Notes under the pieces: model-generated | Database searches by the model: none | The model's input: only the letters and a program-made list of their open reading frames with translations | Told to the model about the DNA's origin: nothing | Position numbers and translations under genes: made by a program | Assembly (NCBI RefSeq): GCF_003443615.1 | Contig: NZ_CP031967.1 | Span: 3,410,001 to 3,474,000 of the forward strand | DNA: 64,000 nucleotides | Direction: 5' to 3' | Source: Alteromonas sp. BL110 | GTDB lineage: Bacteria; Pseudomonadota; Gammaproteobacteria; Enterobacterales; Alteromonadaceae | In this document: in pieces, positions 35,799 to 44,640 of the stretch | Layout: every line of letters starts with the position of its first letter | How positions within the stretch are numbered: the first letter of the stretch is position 1

Positions 35799-37259
35799 TT
35801 ACCTGACCTCGTGCCCAAGCTCTACTGCCTCACGTTTTTTCAATTGACCTAAATGATACCGTAAATTTTCACTAATTTTGGTATTTCTTTTAATAACATG
35901 TAGTTGCGGCCACGACGCCCGCTCACCACTGACGATCAGCTGTCTAATGCTTTCACGGGTTGGATTAGACAAAACCTGTGACAAATTTCTTATTTGGCGC
36001 TTGGGTAAAATATTGATATTGCCTACATACTGCTGGTCAATAATAGAACGTACTTTGTGAATTGCTAGCTTGGCGCTCTTGTTCCCAGTCAAACGCTCAA
36101 TGATATCAATGGCGAAAATACTATTGGTTTTCGCTAGCTGTCCAATGTGACGTGCCGACATATCCCATAGTGAGTTAGGATCAATGCGGTTTGATGAAAT
36201 AAAAGGCACCGCCAACGGGTTTGTTTGGCTTACGATGCTATGGTTTACACCATATAACCGAGCCAAGCGTTCGTAGGGGAGGTCAGCCATTAACGAACCG
36301 TCGGCGAAGCGTCGGTTAGGTATGTAAGGCACAATCTCACCAGCTGGCGTTTTAGCCCTAAGTTGAACTGGGCTAAAAATAACGGGAACCGCACAAGATG
36401 CACGCACCGCCTGGGTGATGATGGCATTGGGCGAGGTTTTGGCATTTAACAGTCGTGAGTGCTGATGCAGGTCGGCAGGAGATACCGTCACAGTTATGTG
36501 GCGGCCAGTTTTCTTAAAGGCTTCTTCAAAGGTTGTAAGGTCGAACAGTTCAATCAGTGCATTTTCAAGTACTGAGCTATCAAATAGTCCTTTTTTACCA
36601 AGACCGGCAAAGCTTCGCCAATGTTTGAAAGTCTCGTAGATAAAATCCGCGCTGAGAGCTTCTAGCAACTGATCGTGCGTTCGCGTACCTAACATCGCAG
36701 CAATGATTGACCCAGCACTAGAACCAGACACTACGGTAGGTAGTAAATTCTTTTCGTTTAGCGACTTGACCACACCAGCATGAAAAAAACCTAAACCAGC
36801 TCCTCCTGAAAGCATAAGGCAGCTTCGCCCGAAGGCGTGCGCAGTTTCGTCAAAAAATGACAGCTTTTCATAGAAGTCTACGTCTTGCTCGTCGGCATTA
36901 TAGATCTGTTCTAATGCCAATATTACTTCATCAATAAACTGTTCAATAAGGTATTTAGTGCCAATTTTGCACTGGGTAAGCAGTATAGGGTTGGCAATAT
37001 TGCCCAAGTTGCCGTGCAATCCTTCGTGCAGTATTGACATCAGTGCAGGTAAATCACCTTTACCTCTAGCAAGTTGTAAGCGCTGAACCCGCTTTCGAAT
37101 AAGCTTAAAATCATAGTCATCGCTAGCATCTTCTGCTTTCCACTCGTCAGCGCCAGACAGCGCATCGTGCGCAAGGCACGCGGCTTCATATTCATCGTAA
37201 CTGCTTGCATGTTCAATCTCATGCTCAAGCTTTTTCAACCGAAAATCGAATACTGCCAT
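35799..37259 (-). CDS. Patatin-like phospholipase/triacylglycerol lipase with DUF3336
   Basis: A 486-residue acyl hydrolase. The N-terminal 140 residues match the DUF3336 type of extension that precedes patatin domains in the yeast triacylglycerol lipases Tgl3-5 and in bacterial relatives. The patatin domain starts with the oxyanion motif SGGAGLGFFHAG (151-162), then the nucleophile elbow GSSAG with S181, and the catalytic aspartate D320 in FADGSLMADLP. Ser-Asp dyad chemistry on triacylglycerol or phospholipid is expected. There is no signal peptide, so it acts inside the cell. Its nearness to a WS/DGAT gene suggests mobilisation of stored neutral lipid. Confidence 0.88.
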   Translation of the reverse strand: MAVFDFRLKKLEHEIEHASSYDEYEAACLAHDALSGADEWKAEDASDDYDFKLIRKRVQRLQLARGKGDLPALMSILHEGLHGNLGNIANPILLTQCKIGTKYLIEQFIDEVILALEQIYNADEQDVDFYEKLSFFDETAHAFGRSCLMLSGGAGLGFFHAGVVKSLNEKNLLPTVVSGSSAGSIIAAMLGTRTHDQLLEALSADFIYETFKHWRSFAGLGKKGLFDSSVLENALIELFDLTTFEEAFKKTGRHITVTVSPADLHQHSRLLNAKTSPNAIITQAVRASCAVPVIFSPVQLRAKTPAGEIVPYIPNRRFADGSLMADLPYERLARLYGVNHSIVSQTNPLAVPFISSNRIDPNSLWDMSARHIGQLAKTNSIFAIDIIERLTGNKSAKLAIHKVRSIIDQQYVGNINILPKRQIRNLSQVLSNPTRESIRQLIVSGERASWPQLHVIKRNTKISENLRYHLGQLKKREAVELGHEVR

Positions 37260-37676
37260 AACGATTACCTATTTTAATTGATGAGCGCTGCTGCCTTTTC
37301 TTATAAGACGAGCGAACAGGCGCTGATAGCACCAGCAAAAGGATAAATACGTATTTCGAACGCTGTATTCTGTAAGTCGCATCTGCCAGCGTATGCCGAA
37401 ATTCATGCATAAGCATAAGCATAAGCGTATTAACAGCGATTCGTACACATATTGAGTTTATGTTGTAAATTTAGAATTCACTACCTAAACCCTTCTGCTT
37501 AATTAATTCCGTGGCGCTTTTGTACTTAGCTCAAGGTGGTAACCATTATTTATTAGATCTTCAGAAGGTTGTTTTCAATCAATAATTAGCAGTAATTTTA
37601 CTTTTTACATTGACCATTTCATAAGCACTCAGTAGCCTGAGAAAGAGAATAATAATGTGGACCTCTTTTTTGTCGT
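37260..37676. other. Divergent intergenic region with a short tandem repeat
   Basis: About 420 bases between the divergent patatin and DUF445 genes. The hexamer GCATAA is repeated three times at 37407-37426. No gene, clear operator or stable structure was found. A 65-codon minus-strand frame here is taken as chance. Confidence 0.5.
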
Positions 37677-38885
37677 ATGGAATGGAATTTTCAAACGCTA
37701 AGCCTGCTATCAATTCCTTTAATTAGCGCCATTGTTGGATGGCTGACTAACTATTTGGCGGTGAAAATGATGTTTTACCCCATAGAGTTCGTTGGTTTTA
37801 AACCTTTTTTGGGGTGGCAAGGGCTCATTCCTGCAAAACGCAGGGAAATGGCAGAGATTGAGGTTGAGCTAGTTTTAGGCAAACTGCTAAGCGTTGAAGA
37901 GTTAGCGCAGCGTTTGGATGCGGACGAACTGACGAGGGCTATCGAACGTCGCCTAGGGCAGGTTATTCGCAAAGTTGTTAATGACGTAATGGCCCAGTCA
38001 GCGCCTCAACTTTGGGCTGCTTTGCCTGTGCAAGGCAAAAATCTAGTTTACCAGCGTATCGAAAACGACATCCCCAATGTGGTCCACAAAATGGTGGATG
38101 ACTTCCAGCATAACGTTTCAGAAATTTTAGATATTAAAGAGTTGGTGGTTGAACAACTGGTTAACACCCCAGAACTTGTCAATGAGATTTTCTTAACCGC
38201 CGGCAGCAAAGAATTTCCGTTTATAGTGCGTTCTGGCTTCTACTTCGGTTTCTTGTTCGGCTTACCTACCATGCTGCTTTGGTATTTTTTTCAAGCATGG
38301 TGGATTTTACCGCTAGGAGGCTTGCTTGTAGGTTATGCCACCAATTGGATTGCCATTAAAATTATATTCGAGCCCAAACGTCCAAGAAAACTAGGACCTA
38401 TCACTATTCAGGGCATGTTTCTAAAGCGGCAAAAAGAAGTATCAGAAGTGTACTCAAGCATTATTGAGGAAAAGCTGATAACACCTAAAAACATTACCCA
38501 CGTTATATTGCACGGTTCTGGTTCTGCGCAGCTTTTAGAGCTTATAGAGCTACATGTTAACGATGCTATTGAACGCTATGTCGCTATCGCACAGCCTTAT
38601 TTTGCTTTAGGTGTGGGATCAGAGAACTACCATCAAATGAAGGCGCTAGCCGTACGTCAAATATTTGATAATTCCGATAAATACCTACTTTATGCCTTTG
38701 ATTATGCGAACAATGCTATGCAGATCGGACACGATTTGAGTGAGCGCATGCAAGCGCTGAGTGTAGAAGAATTCGAAGGGGTGTTGCGCCCAGCTTACCA
38801 GCAGGATGAGTGGAAACTCATCGTAACGGGCGCTATTTTGGGTATGGTAGCTGGTGTTGCCCAACTCTATCTGGTGTTTATGTAA
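37677..38885 (+). CDS. DUF445-family membrane protein
   Basis: A 402-residue protein with three membrane segments (near residues 8-30, 185-235 and the last 20). The family's characteristic motif occurs twice: GWLTNYLAVKMMFYP (21-35) and GYATNWIAIKIIFEP (from 219), suggesting an internal duplication. Between them are long amphipathic helices. The function of the family is unknown. The ATG at 37677 has no clear ribosome-binding site, so the start is uncertain. A TetR gene follows after 55 bases and the WS/DGAT gene after that, all on the same strand, which suggests an operon and a possible membrane-lipid role. Confidence 0.87.
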   Translation: MEWNFQTLSLLSIPLISAIVGWLTNYLAVKMMFYPIEFVGFKPFLGWQGLIPAKRREMAEIEVELVLGKLLSVEELAQRLDADELTRAIERRLGQVIRKVVNDVMAQSAPQLWAALPVQGKNLVYQRIENDIPNVVHKMVDDFQHNVSEILDIKELVVEQLVNTPELVNEIFLTAGSKEFPFIVRSGFYFGFLFGLPTMLLWYFFQAWWILPLGGLLVGYATNWIAIKIIFEPKRPRKLGPITIQGMFLKRQKEVSEVYSSIIEEKLITPKNITHVILHGSGSAQLLELIELHVNDAIERYVAIAQPYFALGVGSENYHQMKALAVRQIFDNSDKYLLYAFDYANNAMQIGHDLSERMQALSVEEFEGVLRPAYQQDEWKLIVTGAILGMVAGVAQLYLVFM

Positions 38886-38940
38886 GGTGTTGCATTAGCA
38901 AAAATTATCACACAGGGTTGGCAAAGGATCGGACTGAACT

Positions 38941-39606
38941 ATGAAAACCGCGCAGAAAATACTACTTACCGCGCTGACGTTATTCAATGAGCACGGTGAA
39001 AACACGGTAACCAGTGTCGATATCGCCGTCGAAATGGATATTAGTCCGGGGAACCTTTATTACCACTTTAAAGGTAAGGACAGCCTTGTTAGTGCGCTAA
39101 TGAAAATGCATGAACAACAAATGCAAAAAATGTTAAACCGAGAAAAACTCGATACGCTTCAGCCTGAAGAAATCATGTACTACTTGTACCTGCTTATCGA
39201 TAGCATCCATGTATTTCGCTTTTTTTATCGCAGTCCTGCAGACTTGGCGGAGAAATACCCTAGTATAGTGCGCTCTAGACAGCACATACTATCTAGCCTA
39301 AATAAACAATTAGCTTTTCTTTTTGAGTCCCTGTCAAAGCGAGACGTCCTTATTGCCTCAAATACAGATAGGGCGCTATTAGTGGACTTGATATCTTTAA
39401 TTATTACCCAGTCCTGCCAGTTTGACGAGTTAAACAGTCATACGGATAGCACAATGCAGCGCTATCATGCTCTGTCACTGATGATGGTGAGTGTACTGCC
39501 AAGGCTGACGCTGTCTGATGAACAAAAGCGCCAGCTAGAACAGATGCTGCACTCTCATGACTTTGTAAGAAATGCCTCAACCCCGTCACCCCTAGACTTC
39601 GCGTAA
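38941..39606 (+). CDS. TetR-family transcriptional regulator
   Basis: A 221-residue TetR-type regulator. The N-terminal helix-turn-helix (about residues 5-50, with AVEMDISPGNLYYHFKGKDSL) is typical, and the C-terminal ligand domain is helical. It lies between the DUF445 and WS/DGAT genes, 10 bases before the latter, so it probably controls lipid genes in this run and may respond to a fatty acid or acyl-CoA. No operator was identified. The ATG has GGA upstream. Confidence 0.88.
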   Translation: MKTAQKILLTALTLFNEHGENTVTSVDIAVEMDISPGNLYYHFKGKDSLVSALMKMHEQQMQKMLNREKLDTLQPEEIMYYLYLLIDSIHVFRFFYRSPADLAEKYPSIVRSRQHILSSLNKQLAFLFESLSKRDVLIASNTDRALLVDLISLIITQSCQFDELNSHTDSTMQRYHALSLMMVSVLPRLTLSDEQKRQLEQMLHSHDFVRNASTPSPLDFA

Positions 39607-39616
39607 AGGAATAGTA

Positions 39617-41056
39617 ATGGCAAAAACGCTCAGTTTCTTAGATAAGTCATTTTGGATAACAGAGTCAGATGAGAACCCAAAACATGTTGCTTGTTTGCAG
39701 CTGCTCGCTATTCCGGAAGGGGCAAAAAGCACCCAATACGTGCCTCAGTTATTTCAAGAAATAAGAAGCTTTGCTCGGGCTACTTCTCCGTTCAACTGTG
39801 CGGTAAAGACGGTGCTAGGTTACCCTGTTGGCTTTGCGCCGGTGAAAAAGCTAAACATGGACTATCATGTTCAAATTCATCGAGTGGCTGATATCACAAA
39901 CCGAGAGGCGCTGGACGCCTTCGTTGCAAGGTTACATGCGTCGCGGTTAGACCCTGACAAACCTTTGTGGCAATACCATTTTATTTTCGACGATAACAGC
40001 GAAACATTTGCCATTTATGCCCGCGTTCATCACATGTATGGCGACGGTGCAACCTTGGTGCGTTGGTTTCAGGCCGGTTATGTTTCTCACTCTCACGAAA
40101 CAAAGTTTACGCCCGTGTGGGCCGTAAAGCGGCTTCGCCATAAGCGTAGAGACTCGGTGAGTTTTTACAAGCGCTTAGTCGGAATTGGCTATGCGATAAA
40201 AACCGCGTTTGACTTGCTCATCATCTTTGTTCGAATATTTATGAAAGTGCTGCGGGTAAATCCGAATTATATGCCTATCCCTTTTACCGGCACTAAAACA
40301 GTACTGACCGGACAAGTAAAAGCAGGTAGAGTCGTGGCTACCATGGATTTAGATTTCAAGCGAGTAAAGAAACTTGCAAGACGCACGCGCTCTACCGCGA
40401 ACGAGGTGTTGCTATGCGCATTTGATATCGGTGTGCATAAGTTGCTACAAGATCATGGTCAGGTATTTAAAAAAGCCTTATTCACCAATATGCCGATTAA
40501 TTTGCGTAAACCCGGCGAGAAAACCACAGGTAATAAAATAGCTATTGTGCCGGTGGAGCTAGCGCATGGCGAGAACGACCCCTACCTTCGGTTGCGTCAG
40601 ATTGTGGTGAATCATCGTATTGTTAAAAATGCAGCGCAGCATGCGCGTCCTGCGGCATTTAGCGGCTATACCATTGCTATTCAATCTCTTGCGCTGGTCT
40701 TCGAATGGTTAAAGCTATCTAGCGTAGTTAAACCCATTGCCAATATTCTAATTTCAAACGTTCCCGGCCCAAAAGATACACGGTATTTAAAAGATGCAAA
40801 GCTATTGGCCTGCTATCCCATTTCTACCATGACGCCTGGAGGCGGGGTAAATATTACGCTTATGACCTACGCGGGCACTGCGAATGTTGGGCTGGTTTGC
40901 TGCAATAAAAATGTAGAATCGTTACAACCACTAGCGCGTTACGTTAAAGAGGCATTCGACATGCTAGAAGCGAGTGTGGACGACCCAAGGTTGAACATTG
41001 ATGATATTGGTGAACAGGTGGAAACCGTGCCTGTCTCTATTGTGTCAGACCACTAG
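39617..41056 (+). CDS. Wax ester synthase/diacylglycerol acyltransferase (WS/DGAT)
   Basis: A 479-residue bifunctional acyltransferase that esterifies fatty alcohols or diacylglycerol with acyl-CoA to make wax esters or triacylglycerol, the storage lipids of many marine bacteria. The catalytic motif HHMYGDG (H138 to G144) fits HHxxxDG exactly, and the conserved ISNVPGP motif follows near residue 383. Length is usual for the family (about 450-480). AAGGA lies 6 bases before the ATG. It is transcribed with the upstream TetR gene and overlaps the next, convergent gene by four bases at the 3-prime ends. Confidence 0.92.
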   Translation: MAKTLSFLDKSFWITESDENPKHVACLQLLAIPEGAKSTQYVPQLFQEIRSFARATSPFNCAVKTVLGYPVGFAPVKKLNMDYHVQIHRVADITNREALDAFVARLHASRLDPDKPLWQYHFIFDDNSETFAIYARVHHMYGDGATLVRWFQAGYVSHSHETKFTPVWAVKRLRHKRRDSVSFYKRLVGIGYAIKTAFDLLIIFVRIFMKVLRVNPNYMPIPFTGTKTVLTGQVKAGRVVATMDLDFKRVKKLARRTRSTANEVLLCAFDIGVHKLLQDHGQVFKKALFTNMPINLRKPGEKTTGNKIAIVPVELAHGENDPYLRLRQIVVNHRIVKNAAQHARPAAFSGYTIAIQSLALVFEWLKLSSVVKPIANILISNVPGPKDTRYLKDAKLLACYPISTMTPGGGVNITLMTYAGTANVGLVCCNKNVESLQPLARYVKEAFDMLEASVDDPRLNIDDIGEQVETVPVSIVSDH

Positions 41057-41805
41057 CATGCATCGCTTTTAGACTGGTGCGATTCAATGAGATAGAAGCG
41101 CAGCATATCGTCTTCTACGCGTACGTTTTGACCTAGTTTCGAGAAGAGTACCTCTCGCCAATGGTCCTCACGCATAGTGTGGCTTAAGTCTTCTTGGGTG
41201 ATTTGCTTTTTTATCGCCTTATTTATATGGGGAATGTGGTATTCCAATACTGCCTGTTTTGAGCCCGTTAAATAGACCTGTAAATAGTCTGACGCGATAT
41301 CAGACGTTCCAGCGCTAAAAAGCGATAGGGCTGACTTTAGTGAGCCGCCAAGCAGTGTGTTTACACTTTTAGGAAAGAAGCGCGAAACTAAAAACTGCGT
41401 GTCTTTAATAAGCGCGTAATCATCGTTAACCAAACGGACACTGTCAGTGGAAAGGCCGGTTAAATAAAGCGTGTTCATATTTTTATCATAATGAGGTGAT
41501 GCCGATACAGTGAACACCACATGAGCGCGATAAATAGTAGTAGAAGCCACCACTATATTAAGCGCCGCAAGACACTGAAGACCGATACGGTTGTTTACAT
41601 TATCTAATGTAATGTTGCCTTCAAGCACGGTTACAGTGCCACTTCCCATAGGGATGTTGAAGGTGAAGGCGTAAGGAAAACTATCGTTGATAAGTTCTTG
41701 AAGTTCAGCTTTAGTAAAGTCGTCGTGCGTCAGTTTACCCCATTTCACAAGCCATTGTGCCAGGTAGACTTTGCATTTGTCTTTGAAGGATAAGTTTTTG
41801 GTCAA
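41053..41805 (-). CDS. Hypothetical protein, possible lipid-binding fold
   Basis: A 250-residue protein without signal peptide. After a basic N-terminus (MTKNLSFKDKCKVYLAQWLVKW) the sequence is a run of alternating beta strands (TVTVLEGNITLDNVNNRIGL and YRAHVVFTVSASPHYD), the pattern of DUF1439/TULIP-type lipid-binding proteins. This assignment is tentative. Its 3-prime end overlaps the WS/DGAT gene by four bases, so the two are antisense at their ends. The 212 bases before its start separate it from the divergent GMC dehydrogenase. Confidence 0.65.
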   Translation of the reverse strand: MTKNLSFKDKCKVYLAQWLVKWGKLTHDDFTKAELQELINDSFPYAFTFNIPMGSGTVTVLEGNITLDNVNNRIGLQCLAALNIVVASTTIYRAHVVFTVSASPHYDKNMNTLYLTGLSTDSVRLVNDDYALIKDTQFLVSRFFPKSVNTLLGGSLKSALSLFSAGTSDIASDYLQVYLTGSKQAVLEYHIPHINKAIKKQITQEDLSHTMREDHWREVLFSKLGQNVRVEDDMLRFYLIESHQSKSDAC

Positions 41806-41957
41806 GGTGTATTCTTAGCCTAATTTTGCTAGGCAGTAGCTTGTAGCTAGATAGTTTAACGTAACGTAGATACCGACATAGCACTTAAGTTATCAGGATT
41901 ATTAGATTTTTTAAATCTTACAATTAAAGTCTTTTCTTGATGAAGCGATGTTTGCTA

Positions 41958-41974
41958 ATCTGGTCATACCACAA
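41958..41974 (+). promoter_or_regulatory. FadR-like palindrome upstream of the GMC dehydrogenase
   Basis: ATCTGGTCATACCACAA contains the full palindromic core TGGT-N3-ACCA of FadR operators and a matching left arm; the right arm does not match. It lies 44 bases upstream of the dehydrogenase start codon. Either FadR or another GntR-type regulator could bind. Confidence 0.45.
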
Positions 41975-42017
41975 CGTTTTATTAACATTTAAAGTCTGCC
42001 CTTAAGGAATTGGCGAA

Positions 42018-43670
42018 ATGAGCGAAGTACTCAGCAAATACGATTACATTATTGTAGGCGGCGGTTCTGCAGGGGCGGTGCTCGCCACCCGATTATCGGA
42101 GAACCCTGCGTTAGATATTTTGCTATTGGAAGCGGGCTCAAAAGATACTAACCCACTTATTCATATCCCGTTTGGTTTGTCTCTACTTAGCAGGTTCGAA
42201 GGTATCGGCTGGGGTTATCATACAGCGCCTCAAAAGGAAATGTATGACAGAGAGCTGTTTTGGCCCCGCGGTAAAACCTTAGGCGGCAGCAGTTCGGTTA
42301 ACGCGATGTGCTACATTCGCGGACAAAAAGAAGATTATGATCGCTGGGCCAATGAAGAAGGGGCAGAGGGCTGGTCGTTTGATGATGTACTACCTTATTT
42401 CAAACGTTCAGAGAATTTCGAAGAAGGGGCTGACGAGTATCACGGTACCGGCGGCCCGCTAAACGTTAGCAAGCTTAGACATACGAGTCTACTGTCAGAC
42501 GCATTTGTAAACTCAGCCTCGTTTGCCGGCTACCAACAGCTTGATGACTTTAACCGAGACGATAGGGAAGGGCTTGGTTACTATCATGTCACACAAGCCA
42601 ACGGCCAGCGCTGCTCAACAGCAAAAGGGTACTTAACGCAGGCAAAGCATCGTAATAATTTAACTGTTTTAACAAAAGTTGCTGCCGAAAAAGTGTTGTT
42701 AAAAGAGGGGCGTGCAATTGGCGTTCAAGTACGTGAAAAGGGCGCAGTAAACCGCTATTTCGCTAAAAGCGAAGTTATTCTTTGTGGCGGCGCGATAAAC
42801 TCTCCTCAACTTCTAATGCTATCAGGTATTGGACCAAGAGCAGAGTTAGAAGACAAAGGCATTTATGTGCAGCAAGACCTGCCTGGTGTGGGTCAAAACT
42901 TACAAGATCACTTAGATGCCATTGTTCAATATACTTGTAAAGCCAGAGAAGGTTATGCCGTGGCATTCGGAGCGCTACCTTCCTACGTGAAAGCCACCGC
43001 AGACTACGTTTTTAAACGCAAAGGTATTCTTTCTTCAAATATCGCTGAAGCCGGTGGTTTTGTTAGTTCAAGCTTAGCAACACAAGGTCCTGACATTCAG
43101 TTTCATTTCTTACCTGCAATTCTAAACGACCATGGAAGACAGTTGGCCTTTGGTTATGGTTATGGCCTACACGTATGCTGCCTATACCCTAAAAGCCGCG
43201 GCACTATTTCGCTTCAAAGCAATCACCCGGCTGATCAGGCGCTTATAGATCCCAATTATTTATCTGCCGAAGAAGATCAGCAGGTCATGATTGAAGGGGT
43301 GCGCATTGCCCGTAAGTTACTATCGGCGCCAGATTTCGACAAGTTTGAAGGCAGTGAGCTTTACCCTGGAATAGATGCGGAAACTGACGAGGAAATATTA
43401 GAGTTTTTACGTGAGCGAGCTGAAACCATCTACCATCCAATTGGTACCTGTAAAATGGGCAGTGATGACGATGAGATGGCAGTGGTTGATACTCAGTTAC
43501 GGGTAAGAGGTATAGCAGGTCTTAGAGTGGTAGATGCTTCGGTGATGCCAAGCTTGATTGGCGGCAATACCAATGCACCCACCGTCATGATTGCTGAACG
43601 TGCTGCTGAGTTTATTAAAGCCGCGCACGAAGGACAGCCTGTTTCTTTAGCTAAAGCGGAATCGGCGTAA
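42018..43670 (+). CDS. GMC-family FAD alcohol dehydrogenase
   Basis: A 550-residue glucose-methanol-choline oxidoreductase, of the group containing choline dehydrogenase and the alkanol dehydrogenase AlkJ. The FAD-binding motif IIVGGGSAGAVLATRL begins at residue 11, a GMC signature follows (RGKTLGGSSSVNAMCYIRG), and the catalytic histidine is H473 in YHPIGTCKMG. It has no signal peptide. AAGGA lies before the ATG. A FadR-like palindrome upstream, and WS/DGAT and fatty-acid genes on either side, suggest a long-chain or medium-chain alcohol as substrate. Choline is less likely because no betaine aldehyde dehydrogenase or BetI is adjacent. A TetR gene follows on the opposite strand. Confidence 0.88.
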   Translation: MSEVLSKYDYIIVGGGSAGAVLATRLSENPALDILLLEAGSKDTNPLIHIPFGLSLLSRFEGIGWGYHTAPQKEMYDRELFWPRGKTLGGSSSVNAMCYIRGQKEDYDRWANEEGAEGWSFDDVLPYFKRSENFEEGADEYHGTGGPLNVSKLRHTSLLSDAFVNSASFAGYQQLDDFNRDDREGLGYYHVTQANGQRCSTAKGYLTQAKHRNNLTVLTKVAAEKVLLKEGRAIGVQVREKGAVNRYFAKSEVILCGGAINSPQLLMLSGIGPRAELEDKGIYVQQDLPGVGQNLQDHLDAIVQYTCKAREGYAVAFGALPSYVKATADYVFKRKGILSSNIAEAGGFVSSSLATQGPDIQFHFLPAILNDHGRQLAFGYGYGLHVCCLYPKSRGTISLQSNHPADQALIDPNYLSAEEDQQVMIEGVRIARKLLSAPDFDKFEGSELYPGIDAETDEEILEFLRERAETIYHPIGTCKMGSDDDEMAVVDTQLRVRGIAGLRVVDASVMPSLIGGNTNAPTVMIAERAAEFIKAAHEGQPVSLAKAESA

Positions 43671-43786
43671 ACGAAAAGTGTTAAGAGCGAGATCTTGTCT
43701 TGCTCTAACTATCCATTTGCTTGAAGCAGTTTTACCACGCAGTACTGCTCGTTTCTAAAGGCTACTCTTCTGCTCTGGGTTTTTTG

Positions 43787-43833
43787 GCTCTAGGCTATTT
43801 CTCAGCTCTAGGCTATTTCTAAGCTCTAGGCAG
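43787..43833. repeat. 18-bp tandem repeat, about 2.6 copies
   Basis: Copies begin with GCTCTAGGCTATTTCT at 43787 and 43805, with a partial third copy at 43823-43833. The repeat lies between the convergent GMC and TetR genes, where a terminator would be expected, and is not in a supported gene. Confidence 0.75.
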
Positions 43834-43896
43834 TTAAACGCTTTTGGCATCGTATAAGCACAAGTCTGTGTGCAGGTTTTTGCGTTAATAAGACGT

Positions 43897-44502
43897 TTAT
43901 ACCTGCTTTTGCATAAATAAATCCGCCGCACAATCACACATTTCGTCGATATGACTGCTGTCAGCGTATATACCGTCAATAAGCAAACGCGCTATACCAT
44001 GTAACGTACCCCACGTTACCTGCGCCAGTCTCAGTGCATCCTGATTGTTCGGAAGTAGCCCTTTGTCTTGCCAATAGCGGGTCATCGTCACTTGAAATTG
44101 AAAGCAGGGGAATGCTACGTTTTTTAAGTCGTTGGTCGCCGCTTGGTTTTGCCAAATAGTGCGGCCAAACATCAGTTCGTACATTTCTGGGTTGTCGGCA
44201 GCGTAGCCAATGTATTCGTGAACAAATTCGCGAAAGCGCGCTTTAGGCGTTTTGTCTTCTTGCTCGAAAATGCGTTTAGCTGCGCTATGCCAGTCGCTAA
44301 AGCCTTTCGCCGCAATAGCACTTAACAGTGCACTTTTATCTTTAAAGTGATGATACGGCGCAGTACGTGAAACCCCGGCGTCTTCAGCCAGTTTTCTGAG
44401 CGATAAACTATCAACCCCATGTTCAGACAAACGCGCAGTTGCGGCCTCTATCAGCGCGCTGCGCAGGTCACCATGATGGTAGCTTTGTACTGCATTAGCC
44501 AT
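43897..44502 (-). CDS. TetR-family regulator, divergent from the dienoyl-CoA isomerase gene
   Basis: A 201-residue TetR-type regulator with a clear helix-turn-helix (about residues 24-60, SLRKLAEDAGVSRTAPYHHFKDK) and a helical C-terminal domain of the TetR_C type. It is transcribed away from the isomerase gene. The 138-base gap holds two copies of a repeated operator, so repression of both genes is likely. A fatty-acyl ligand, probably from unsaturated fatty acids, is inferred from the controlled gene. Confidence 0.9.
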   Translation of the reverse strand: MANAVQSYHHGDLRSALIEAATARLSEHGVDSLSLRKLAEDAGVSRTAPYHHFKDKSALLSAIAAKGFSDWHSAAKRIFEQEDKTPKARFREFVHEYIGYAADNPEMYELMFGRTIWQNQAATNDLKNVAFPCFQFQVTMTRYWQDKGLLPNNQDALRLAQVTWGTLHGIARLLIDGIYADSSHIDEMCDCAADLFMQKQV

Positions 44503-44546
44503 AAACCTAATGATTCCATTTTCATAATTGAGACGAATAGATAGCG

Positions 44547-44593
44547 TTTTATCTTGACAGTGTCAACATAGCCTTTTATCTTGACGCTGTCTA
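44547..44593 (+). promoter_or_regulatory. Two TetR-type operators over the isomerase promoter
   Basis: TTTTATCTTGAC occurs at 44547-44558 and again at 44574-44585. The first copy continues into the palindrome TTGACAGTGTCAA (44554-44566), and the second into TTGACGCTGTCTA (44581-44593). TTGACA (44554-44559) with TATCTT (44577-44582), 17 bases apart, looks like the promoter of the isomerase gene, so both copies would block RNA polymerase. Confidence 0.72.
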
Positions 44594-44640
44594 GTTTGCA
44601 AATTTGTTAACAGGAACAGCCCAAGGAGACAGCGCAAACC

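Noticed and set aside
37407..37426. Possible small CRISPR or iteron array from GCATAA repeats
   Set aside because: Three contiguous hexamers without spacers or neighbouring rep/cas genes are only a short tandem repeat.
42018..43670. Choline dehydrogenase BetA
   Set aside because: The family fits, but betB, betI and choline transport genes are absent and the neighbours are lipid genes.
43755..43979. 74-codon minus-strand frame with LELRNS repeats
   Set aside because: The repeats are just the 18-bp DNA tandem repeat translated, and the frame overlaps the TetR gene.
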